A stretch of DNA of 17,917 nucleotides from Pseudopyrenochaeta lycopersici (Eukaryota; Ascomycota; Dothideomycetes; Pleosporales; Pseudopyrenochaetaceae), in NCBI GenBank assembly GCA_003313425.1, contig NHZP01000167.1, positions 1-17,917 on the forward strand, in the 5' to 3' direction. The position numbers and the translations under genes were made by a program. Shown here piece by piece: positions 1-8,357 of this stretch; position 1 is the stretch's first letter; every line of letters starts with the position of its first letter. The notes beneath the pieces are model-generated. The model was not told the DNA's origin. It worked only from the letters and a program-made list of their open reading frames with translations, and made no database searches.

Positions 1-510
1 CGGTATATCGCGAGCGAGTCGAAACCTGCTTCAGATCGGCCGTCGCACACAGGATTCATGCAGCAACTACCTCCCAATCATACTGGCCGGAATCGGAGTG
101 CAACAGGCATACACATCGATGAGAGCGACATTCAGTCGTCTCTTCTCCAGATGTATTCTCCGGCATCACCCCTGTCAGATACAAGGAGAAGCATAGATGT
201 ACTGCATAGGATAGAGCTATCAATAGTAGGACCGATAACTACTTCTGTCTGCGGAACCTCCGGAAGCAGAGGAGATACTGTAGAGAAAAGCGAGCCTTTT
301 CTTGGGGCAGGTAGAATAATTACTCTGTTCAAGGTGCAAGTTTTCGCCTTTCCAGCATTATTACACTGCTCGCATATGCTGAATATGTAATCCGTGCCCA
401 GATTGTTCGGAAGGCTTTGATGATGGAGTCTTCGAACGCTTATTAGTGCCCCACAACAATGAACATGACTGTTTGCCAAGATCATACTTACCACCCAAGT
501 TACTGTCGAA
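1..510. other. No recognisable gene; contains one repeat arm
   Basis: Open frames of 110-120 codons exist on both strands, but they overlap one another and match no family I know. The only structure I can support is the repeat arm at 171-276. A relic of a coding sequence is possible, because the repeat and its partner both encode a similar peptide around VVIGPT/VIVIGPT in one frame (minus strand here). Confidence 0.5.
171..276 (+). repeat. Inverted dispersed repeat, left arm
   Basis: This stretch is similar to the reverse complement of 5945-6050. By eye, 57 of 70 ungapped positions match over 171-240, including an exact block reading atagtaggaccgataact. A second block (about 252-276) matches at nearly every base through cggaacctccggaagcagag. 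The short piece between the two blocks differs by one base in length. Similarity fades on both sides. The element type is unknown; it could be a decayed transposon end or two copies of a dispersed element. Confidence 0.8.
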
Positions 511-513
511 GTC

Positions 514-520
514 TATATAA
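514..520 (+). promoter_or_regulatory. TATA box candidate
   Basis: TATATAA lies 88 bases upstream of the ATG at 608. A TGAGTCA motif (AP-1/Gcn4 type) follows at 562-568. The spacing suits a fungal core promoter, but the downstream gene is itself uncertain. Confidence 0.35.
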
Positions 521-607
521 GCGGGCATGATTGACAAATGAGCCTATTTGAGACGGGTGTGTGAGTCAGTCAGTCTCACGGGACAACTCCAGCTTTGAGA
601 CTACCCA

Positions 608-868
608 ATGCCTTACGAACGTGGACCAAAATCGACGCCGAAGTGGACGCAAGCGGCGGCTACATTAGGCTACCGTGCGTGGCCTGAATCGAGGCACCAG
701 GCCACAACACCGCTCGGGAACGAATGGAAACTACCGACGATGAATGTATCTTCAGCTTCGACGAGGAGCTTGCACAGCAACAATACTATAACGTCTGGAG
801 AGCCTCCATCGCCCCTTCCAACGACTTTCATATACCGTTTCGGGGTGGTTCTGGATCGACTAGGGTGA
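608..868 (+). CDS. Weak candidate small gene, unknown product
   Basis: An 86-codon frame starts at an ATG with an A three bases before it (context acccaATG), downstream of a TATATAA. The predicted peptide begins MPYERGPKSTPKWT and is basic and Ser/Thr-rich, with no signal peptide or membrane segment. A second frame (724-978), acidic at its start with METTDDE, overlaps the latter half. The real product could therefore run from the first frame into the second through a frameshift. I recognise no family. It may equally be chance. Transcript evidence would decide. Confidence 0.2.
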   Translation: MPYERGPKSTPKWTQAAATLGYRAWPESRHQATTPLGNEWKLPTMNVSSASTRSLHSNNTITSGEPPSPLPTTFIYRFGVVLDRLG

Positions 869-978
869 CTGAAGGACACTGGATCACCCATGCTCACTCG
901 AGGTCACTTGTAGCATCACAGAAGATGTCAAATGGGAGGAAAGGGCTCATCATGAATCCATCTCTTCATCATTCTTGA

Positions 979-3180
979 AGCACCAAATATCAGCAAGGGG
1001 ATTGATGGATCGAGGTCGCCTCTTGGTTCTATACAATCATTTACTGGAACAACAAGTGTCAATCCCATCTCAAGCTGCTCAGATGGAGATGTCTCTGCGT
1101 GGTGCATCGAACGCGCTCTCGAGTTAGAAAGATGTCAAGCTTGAGCTCTCCCTTTCAGCCACAATGATTCGTTCGAGCAGATATATAGATCTGAATTCAT
1201 TCATGTACACTCAACATTTTTGCAGTCAAGGTTAAATCTGTGTACCTGGAATCATCCTTCATAAAATATTTCGCGTAACCCATCTATGGCTGTTGGACTG
1301 AACTCACTGTAAATTGGTCAAAGTGGTGAACTGATGATTCCATGAAGCGAATTCGGGGGGCTAACCCACGAGACATTCGTTTGCTTGCTCCCACGAAGCA
1401 TAAGCTGGCAATTGAACGCTTGAGGATCGTTGTAATATCCTTTATTGACCTCATTCGAGCTTCAGTGACAACGACCAATGGCAGAGGCATTAGGAGCATT
1501 GGATGATGGAGCACTCGTCACCGTCTATTTATGCTGCATATGCAGTCTCATACTTGAGGAAGACGCAGCGAACTGCTCTTATTTCGAAGCAGACCCCTAT
1601 CATCATAAAACCTCTGCGTCTATCAGTCCCACATATAACGCCATTTCTCGTCCATCAATGTAAGCAGAGAGCTGAGATTAGGGTAAAGATAATCATCTTC
1701 TTGGTTCGGATGACTGGCCGAGATTCAGCTCTCCGCCAATGCCATTCGGCGGCGCACGCGGCTCATTGGTTATGCTGCTGACCTGGAGAACATCCAATTA
1801 ACGCCTGCCTATACGAGACTTATTAGCATGTTTCGCCCCATGAAATAATAAGTCAGTCAGCCCGCTGGTGTACTGCATCAACCATCTCGCAACTCGTGTA
1901 CCATGGCCATATTCATTTCTCTTTCCATTGTACTTGGTAGGATGCCATCCTGATCAGTTCCACACATTTGTAACAGTGTCCAGTATCTGTGCTTCTCGAA
2001 AGCCTGAAATGTCATACCAGCTTGCAGTCTGTTGTGATCTAATACAAGCCGCTTTTGACAGAGGACTGACTGCCACTAGGATCACGCCAGAGACCTTCAC
2101 GAACTCTAACCTAATGAATCATCTGATTGGGTGGTATCTGCACATGGGGAAGTTCCTTTTAGAATGTGTGAAACTATCGATCGAAGGTTTCGGGGCATGG
2201 AAAGTACCATCGGAGGGAGTGAGGCAAACGGGTCCAAATGTACGTGTCAGATAAGAGGCATAAAAACTGAAGTACACGAATACTGCATCGTGGACGGTAT
2301 CACCTATGTATCACCGATGTATCAGGTCTGTGTTTAAAAAGGAGAGAGAACAGAACCAACGAACATAACAACCAACACCACCACGAAACGACAGAAAAAT
2401 CAATAAATAAAAGAACCTGACCCCATCAATTCTCATCCATTCTGACCAAAAGATTCATTAAATTCTGACAGAACACCAAGAGCCCTTTTCTGTACACCGC
2501 TGAAAGACGAGGCTTTGTCGATCAGCACAAGATTTTGTATTTCAGGAAAGCCGGACTATCGATGATGGAAACAAGAAAATAATTTGCTTAGCGTACTATG
2601 GATGTGGGGAGGATTGCAAAATAAGCTGCAACGTTGAACAAAGAGGTTGTATTGCTTTTTACCTTTGAGGCCAACATCGTTGTTGCATGGGTCTGCTTAG
2701 GGCCGCGACTCTACAATCGATGAATTATAATATTTTCTAAAGAGAATTCACAGCCCCCAAGACCTGTGCTGCTACTTTAGTCACTGGGGGCCGCGGAAGC
2801 GCTCCTGCGGTGGAAAAGAGTAATCTGCTACACTCGCATATAGCTTGAGGCTGATGTTTGCTTTGCTTTCAATGCATGATACACCACAGTTACCTAGCTG
2901 TCTGATGATTGCTCTACTGCCCAGAGCGCCGATGCATGCGAAGATTGGCTGATCGAATTCTGCTGACAACATTTACCTCTCCCGCTCTCTTCGCGCAGGG
3001 TGCATGACTAAGCACTTGTTGTTCAATTAACCATCGTCGCATGTGATACACGCGCCATGATACGCTGGTTCGAAGTCATATGCTTCCTACTGCGACCATA
3101 TGCTCATGCGGGTTCGCCATAGCTTCTACATGCTTTTAGTCTGGTCTTTCACAAGCACTTCAACTTATCGCAGCTGCACG
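979..3180. other. Gene-poor stretch, nothing identified
   Basis: I see no conserved domain here. The longest frame (1868-2254, +) has no ATG until 2009 and no recognisable motif. Positions 2335-2420 are strikingly A/C-rich and poor in G and T, with CAATAAATAAAAG at the end. This resembles a fungal 5' leader or a polyadenylation region, but no plausible reading frame adjoins it. Confidence 0.4.
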
Positions 3181-3190
3181 TATATTTATA
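3181..3190 (+). promoter_or_regulatory. TATA box candidate for the 3321 gene
   Basis: TATATTTATA lies about 130 bases upstream of the ATG at 3321, a usual distance for a fungal core promoter with a short 5' leader. Confidence 0.45.
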
Positions 3191-3320
3191 GGCTTTATGC
3201 ATATAGCAGTGCCCATCAATGAGAGAGCTCCTCGCCAGATTTGCGCTGCTTAACTAGTCTGCTGTAAACCAACATCTTCATTCATTGCTACCTTACGGTC
3301 CCCTACGACAACAACTGGGC

Positions 3321-3954
3321 ATGGCGGCTCCAGACGCCACTTTATCAAAGGATCCAGTCCAACGGCTCTACCTCCTTTCCCTCCCAGCAGAGCTGAGAAA
3401 TCAGATCTGGGAGCACACCACTAGGTGGTACGGTGTTCGAAGTGTACTGCTGGCCAAGCTACGATACTAGGAAGATGGCAAGCAGGATCCTCAATCGACG
3501 GAAGAACTTCCTGGGCCTTCTCCGGACATGCCATCAAATATATAGCGAAGCAAGACTGTTCCCGTTCAAGTCTAATGCTTTTCGCATCAAGAGCGAGGAT
3601 GGAATCCCTGCGTTTCTGAACAGATTCGAGGCACCAGAGCGAGGAGCAATTGCCGAGTTGCACTTGGTTACCCTGGGTGCAGCGCACATGGTGGAGGGCT
3701 TGAGCTACTTTCCAAAGACCATGCCGGATCTCCTGGCTCTTCAAAGACTTCCTGGGCTCAGGAGACTATGTATTGAGGTTCGAATGAAGTCAGGCTGTCG
3801 GTGCTGCAGGCTTGGCAACTGCAACAGTTGGAGTCTGGACATAGGGCTCGTCGAGAAGAATCTGAGGGAACATGTAGCAAAAGAGAACCCGCGTGTGGAG
3901 GTTGTGTTTAGGCGCTCGTTTTTTGCATCACTCGCTGCATCGCAAGTACTTTGA
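3321..3954 (+). pseudogene. 2EXR/F-box-like protein, one-base frameshift
   Basis: The gene starts at ATG 3321 in the third frame. Residues 16-33 carry the signature of the fungal 2EXR/F-box-like family, LLSLPAELRNQIWEHT. An extra A at 3420 then shifts the frame to an early stop. Skipping that base continues directly into LGGTVFEVYCWPS in the first frame, which stays open to the TGA at 3952-3954. Further on, LLRTCHQIYSEARLFPF is the second hallmark of these proteins. The rejoined product would be about 210 residues, a normal size for the family. No intron with GT...AG fits so small a shift. These proteins are abundant in dothideomycetes and mostly uncharacterised; a link to SCF ubiquitin ligases has not generally been shown. 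The break is either a real mutation or an assembly error, since the rest of the frame is clean. Confidence 0.75.
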
Positions 3955-4355
3955 CCATGGCCTGTGGTACGGCCTGTAGCACCCTCATCTTTAAGCCCTG
4001 TAGTTTGCGTCGCAATAACCCTCGCGTTGATTCTACACTACGTCACAAGCTGTATGCGGGTTCGACAATTGGTATACCATGTGATCAGCATTCAGCCTGT
4101 TCTATATCGCAGTATAGCACGCAGGATCCGGTGACGAAAAAGGGTAATGTGACAAGCTATTCGTGGATTTAACAAACTGAGAAGATCTGGGAGGCTAGGT
4201 GTGATTCTTGGCGTGGCAATCTACCATAGCACAGAATGCCTTTGCGACATTCTTCTGCTTTGTGCAATCTTGATGCACGCTTATAAAGTTGTTGCAGGTG
4301 CCACAGGGCAGCTCAGGTTTCTGTCATTCCGATGCAGTCATGTACCGTTCCTGGA
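3955..4355. other. Intergenic, convergent 3' ends
   Basis: This is the space between two convergent 2EXR-like genes. A 73-codon frame begins with the ATG overlapping the stop region of the upstream gene, but it shows no family features. Nothing else is evident. Confidence 0.5.
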
Positions 4356-5178
4356 CTAGCCTTGCGCTAAATCTATCCATAAAGAGCTATCTCCTTCTTG
4401 GAGCATATGCGCCTGTCTACATGCCCTGAGCAAGACCGTTTTATCGAGCTGCGCTTCGCAAGGGAAAAGTCGAAGGATTTCAGGCACTTTATTTGAAGGG
4501 AGAAGCGATTCTAACACCCTCATTTCAGGGTCTGACAGCATCGCCACGTCCCGCATTATGCGATCAAATGCCTCTTTCTTGCGCCAAATAACCGCAGAGT
4601 AGGATATACCGAAAAGTACAAATCCAGGGTCAGCCTGAGACCAAAGCGGATTGTGCAGTCTGATCGACGCGGTCGGATACAACCTGCAGAACTCGGTCAG
4701 CGACAAAGGATATCTGGTGTCTGCAGGTGTTCGAGAGCAGGGCTGAGAGCTGCAAATAGAGGCCTTCAAATACCGTGCGTATTCCCGATTCTTCAAGTCG
4801 TTTAGGACTTGCCAACAGCGCTGCCCCGCGGGAATTCCGTGGTAGTCCTCGAAGAAGATGGTATTGTATTGAAACTCCAGCCCATGGGCTTCCTTGTAAG
4901 CAAGTGGCTGACATATTGGATTTGGTTGAAGCACGGACGATCGCTTGTGCTTCCGACTGGGGAGTAGCAAGCAGAGACGACATAGTGAAAAAGTCTCGAC
5001 ATAGCACACGTCCCTTTGCTTTTGCACGTGAATCCGCGTAGTTTGCCGGACGTTCGCAGATACGGCCGACTCCATTCTCGTCTGTCTTTAAGGTGAGGCC
5101 ATGAGGCGCTATAAGAACGTAAGCGTAGATGTGATCTCGCAGCTCCCTTGGCAGCCTTTCCAATGGTGAAGCAGTCAT
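4356..5178 (-). CDS. 2EXR/F-box-like protein with possible micro-intron
   Basis: The gene starts at ATG 5178. Residues 6-22 read LERLPRELRDHIYAYVL, the N-terminal signature of the 2EXR/F-box-like family. The first frame covers 80 codons and ends with SLLATPQSEAQAI. The family continues with a block of the form PLxYxE, found here in a different frame as PLAYKEAHGLEFQYN. Removing 4938-4908 (31 nt, GT...AG, phase 0) joins the two exactly and gives a 263-residue protein ending at the TAG at 4358-4356. The join restores the short spacing usual between the Glu-Ala and the PLxYxE block. A 31-nt intron is shorter than normal for ascomycetes, so a small insertion or a frameshift are alternatives. The gene converges on the other 2EXR-like gene about 400 bases away. 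Function is unknown; a protein-binding role is only suggested by the family name. Confidence 0.7.
4908..4938 (-). other. Candidate 31-nt intron or small insertion
   Basis: On the minus strand the segment begins GTCCGTGC and ends ATGTCAG. Its length leaves remainder 1 on division by three, exactly what is needed to move from the upstream frame to the downstream frame. The join lies between the codons for Ile80 and a Pro. No convincing branch site is visible; CTTCAAC is the nearest candidate. No other GT upstream within the same stretch gives the right frame. Confidence 0.45.
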
Positions 5179-6698
5179 TCCGCGGGCATCATCAGCCTAC
5201 TCCAGCCAGTCGTCGGGATGTCTAATGTCCTTCCGCCCTACTTTATGACTTGCCGCAGTTCTCACTGTAGTGCTGGCATTTTTCGCTCTTGATAACGTAG
5301 TGAGATGATCAACCTGATACAAGAAATGAGCGATCAAGCTGCGAATTGTCTTACAGTTTATGTGAGGAACTCATCATGATTTTATTGGCTCTCCTGGCCC
5401 TGTGAGATTCTTGGCCTAGAGTTGTCCTTGGAGCCACCTTGTCCGAAGACGAACGTTTGGCCAGGGTAGCGTCCCTATTCGAGTCGCATGTGTTCAAAAG
5501 CCTGCCAAATTCAAAGCGGGTATCCTACCGCATACGCTCGCATAGATCGTATAATGGGCTGACGCACCGCACAAGCTCTGAGTTCAATGTAGGTAGTGAT
5601 ACAACAAGCATCGTGTAGCCACTCAAGCATACATGGTATAGAGTGTCCGTAATTTCATTCCATTCCGTTCCTTCACACGAATTGAGCTTACCCAAGAACG
5701 TGTTCGTGACTATTGAAGCATTACGACCGCCTGTCGTGACAGTCCAGACCGTACTCACACAGATCCGAATAGACGATCAGGATGGGATGAAGGTTGTGGA
5801 CTGCGGCACAGCCATGGCTTCAGTCCTAATGTCAGATAAAATGCTGAAATACGCTTAGCAGAAATTGATAATTGCGATGATGGATTGTGTGTGTTGATCA
5901 TGATTGTATCGATTGTTGAGTTCTGTCTCCTGCTTTCTTCTATAGCTCCTCTGCTTCCGGAGGTTCCGTGGACTAGTAATAGTTATCGGTCCTACTATTT
6001 ATCGCCCTTTCCTATGCAGTACTTCTGAGCTTCTCCCTACACCTGACACCTAGATGCTCATCTGATCTCGCTTTACCATGCGTACAAAGTCTCTCCCACT
6101 TTGGCTTACTTAGCACCAGTTGTCGTGTCATAAGTCAGCCGTGTAACGGGCAAAGCGGGAATGCCAGGTGCAGTCAAGGTGATCCACAGACATCTGACGC
6201 ATCACTTCCAGACGTAAATAAGCCAGATGAACAGCAGCATAATGCGTCGTTGACTTGACATCTAGGGGCAATGCTGCAAAGATTCACATGTCACATGATG
6301 GCATGATGATCGAAGACATCTCTAGAGCGTTGAATTGCTTACAGATAAGCAGCTAAGGATTTCAGGAACAGGTGGCAGCGAGGAAAGATAACGACGCCAA
6401 CCAAGTCATCTGGATCCGGACTTACTTGCCCCTTTTGCGCCCACCGTAGCGCTATCAGATATAGGCTGATGTGAGAGACAAAGCTGAGACGTACTATGTG
6501 GACCTCACTCAGAGCCAGGAGGGATTAAACTTCCCCTGCAGGGATACAACCATGCGGACTGTGGGCGTGGTGTGAGGCACGATCGACTTGGTGGGTGGCT
6601 ATGTTATCGACTAGGCATGATCGAGTTGCCAAGACGGTGAAGAAAGCCTGAGGAGAGGCTTTTGGGAGGCATCTGCTGTGGCAAAGGGACAAGTTTGC
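5179..6698. other. Intergenic, contains right repeat arm
   Basis: No recognisable gene. A 71-codon frame at 5643-5858 (+) without an ATG start encodes a protein-like peptide (VTIEALRPPVVTVQTVLTQI) that I cannot assign. It lies next to the repeat arm at 5945-6050, so it may belong to the same relic. The rest shows only scattered stops in all frames. Confidence 0.45.
5945..6050 (-). repeat. Inverted dispersed repeat, right arm
   Basis: This is the partner of 171-276 in opposite orientation; see that entry for the alignment. Read on the plus strand it encodes VIVIGPTIYRPFLCSTSELL, resembling VVIGPTIDSSILCSTSMLL on the minus strand of the left arm. That suggests the repeat may come from coding sequence. 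The two arms enclose both 2EXR-like genes. Confidence 0.8.
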
Positions 6699-6706
6699 TG
6701 ACGTCA
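6699..6706 (+). promoter_or_regulatory. CRE palindrome TGACGTCA
   Basis: A perfect eight-base CRE/ATF palindrome lies about 80 bases upstream of the TATAAA at 6788 and 234 bases before the ATG at 6940. In fungi such sites are bound by bZIP factors of the Atf1/AtfA type, which act in stress responses. Regulation of this gene by such a factor is an inference. Confidence 0.4.
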
Positions 6707-6787
6707 ATCATTCTGCTGCCTGTTAACATCGCCCGGAATTGTGGTCCCGTTGTTTGAGTGAGGCGACCAAGGGGCCTTGAGCAGTAC

Positions 6788-6793
6788 TATAAA
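6788..6793 (+). promoter_or_regulatory. TATA box for the 6940 gene
   Basis: TATAAA in the context tactataaagagcc lies 147 bases before the ATG at 6940, leaving room for a 5' leader of roughly 100 bases. Confidence 0.5.
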
Positions 6794-6939
6794 GAGCCTC
6801 GACAACAGTCCTATACAGTACCATCCAAACTCTTTGCTGGCTTGGAAAGCTCCTAACTTTCATCTTGTCTCAAGGATCGCACCGTACTTTGTACCGACCC
6901 CGTCGTCTCCGCCCGCAACAACTTGCCGGCCCTACCGCA

Positions 6940-7845
6940 ATGGACAACACGATGACGTCCGTGTGCTTCAGGGAGAATACATGCAACACCAGCCCAACGA
7001 AGGCGACCACAATGTCTCCAGAGGATCGTTTTCCGAATGTGACTGCCGGAGACCCAGTATCGGCCAAATGCCCAACATGGAAGGGCTCAGGATCTGTTGA
7101 ATCAACGGAGCCCGACGCAGAGCAATCTACATCGCCTAAATCCGGAGCCGTGGACATCAACCAAGCAGTGTTCGACAAGTATCATCAACTCCCCGACCCG
7201 CCATCTCCTCTCCCAGTACCTCATCGCGACTTTGTGCACTGCATGCCCCCGGAGCCCCCTACGTATCGCAAATTCTCTATCTTTACCGCAGGAAGCATCG
7301 AAATGGGCAAAGCCGTACAATGGCAACCGCTAATGGTTCAGATGCTCGGCCACCTACCCATAACCGTAAACAATCCGCGTAGGGGCCACTGGGATCCCGA
7401 CGTCACCCCAGAAGCCAAGGACGAAGCTTTCCGACGACAAGTAGAGTGGGAGCTAGGCGCAATGGAGCAGGCAGATGTAATTTGTTTCTTCTTCGACGTC
7501 AACACGTTGAGTCCCGTGACGATGCTGGAGCTGGGGCTCTGGGCGGCTTCAGACAAGGTGGTTGTGTGCTGTGATCCGCGGTTCTGGCGAGGGGGAAATG
7601 TGCACATTGTCTGTAAACGGTATGGGATTCCTCTAGTGGAGAACTTTGAGGAGTTGGTGCCGGCGATCGAAAAAATGCTGGTTCAGAAGGGTATGCAACT
7701 TGACGAGCAAGGCGACCTGGTGGGGGCGAATGTGCACACGGAGAAGTCAAAGCCAGTCAAAAAGTCCATTCTGGAGAAGGAGAATACCGATTTGCTGAAG
7801 CAGGTTGCAGACATGCAGGCACAGCTGATGCAGTTGAGTGGATGA
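6940..7845 (+). CDS. Nucleoside 2-deoxyribosyltransferase-like protein
   Basis: This is an intact, intron-free frame of 301 residues. The first ATG in frame is 6940; the frame is open further upstream but has no other ATG. Residues 1-110 are Ser/Thr/Pro-rich and probably disordered. Residues 111-248 match the Nuc_deoxyri_tr2 family: FTAGSIEMGKA (115-125), NNPRRGHWD (144-152), QVEWELGAMEQADVI (167-181), Asp186 in FFDVNTLSP, and Glu197 in MLELG. By analogy with classic nucleoside deoxyribosyltransferases, Glu197 would be the nucleophile and Asp186 a sugar- or base-contacting residue. Then come FWRGGNVHIVCKRYGI (215-230) and a C-terminal heptad-like coiled coil (about 272-298), suggesting oligomer formation. 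No signal peptide is present, so it should act in the cytosol or nucleus. The reaction could be N-glycosidic bond transfer or hydrolysis on a nucleotide-like substrate; fungal members are uncharacterised as far as I know. Confidence 0.85.
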   Translation: MDNTMTSVCFRENTCNTSPTKATTMSPEDRFPNVTAGDPVSAKCPTWKGSGSVESTEPDAEQSTSPKSGAVDINQAVFDKYHQLPDPPSPLPVPHRDFVHCMPPEPPTYRKFSIFTAGSIEMGKAVQWQPLMVQMLGHLPITVNNPRRGHWDPDVTPEAKDEAFRRQVEWELGAMEQADVICFFFDVNTLSPVTMLELGLWAASDKVVVCCDPRFWRGGNVHIVCKRYGIPLVENFEELVPAIEKMLVQKGMQLDEQGDLVGANVHTEKSKPVKKSILEKENTDLLKQVADMQAQLMQLSG

Positions 7846-8357
7846 TTGCTCCTCAGCGTCATTGACGATCTGCCAACGAAGCGCATAGACCTCTTAAAAA
7901 CGGAACGCGGCATGTGCGATTGTTATCAATGTTGTAAGACTAGTAAGCACGAGAGCCTATCCAAACAGCCGTCAATCACGTGTAAGTTAGTGGTTATAAA
8001 AAGCCGATCGAACAAGTCGTTTGTAAGAATTCTCTTCAAGGGCGCCAACGTTCAGGGACCATGATTCTCTTAGATCATGAGAAGTTAGGTATTCGATAGG
8101 CCGATGTGGTCTTTTGGCGTATGAGGGGATATAGAGGTTGTGCGTGACTTATGGGAGCGTTAATCAGATTTTGTTCTATGTCACCAGATTCCGTACCTAT
8201 GATGATGAAGTATATTCGACATAGACTTGTCGTTCTTCAGCTACTGTAACGCCCAGAGCTACTTAACCATCTACTTGTGCTTACAAGATGTACGAGACAA
8301 TCCAACAAAGCTTGAGGTCAAAGGAGACACAGCATTCAAACTCGTAACATTCGTGCA
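7846..8357. other. Convergent intergenic region
   Basis: This is the space between the convergent transferase-like and LPMO-like genes. It contains only short frames without family features. It presumably holds both 3' untranslated regions; I see no clear AATAAA signal. Confidence 0.5.

Noticed and set aside
132..494. A 120-codon minus-strand frame as a gene
   Set aside because: It overlaps a comparable frame on the other strand and the repeat arm, with no recognised domain. It is kept only as a hint that the repeat may be of coding origin.
1868..2254. A 128-codon plus-strand frame as a gene
   Set aside because: It starts without ATG; the first ATG is at 2009. There is no family motif, no promoter and no supporting splice sites.
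2335..2420. A/C-rich leader of a gene
   Set aside because: No reading frame with coding features follows on the plus strand or precedes on the minus strand.
3060..3085. tRNA-like box B (ggttcgaagtc)
   Set aside because: No matching acceptor stem or box A was found at the right distance; I found no tRNA gene in the window.
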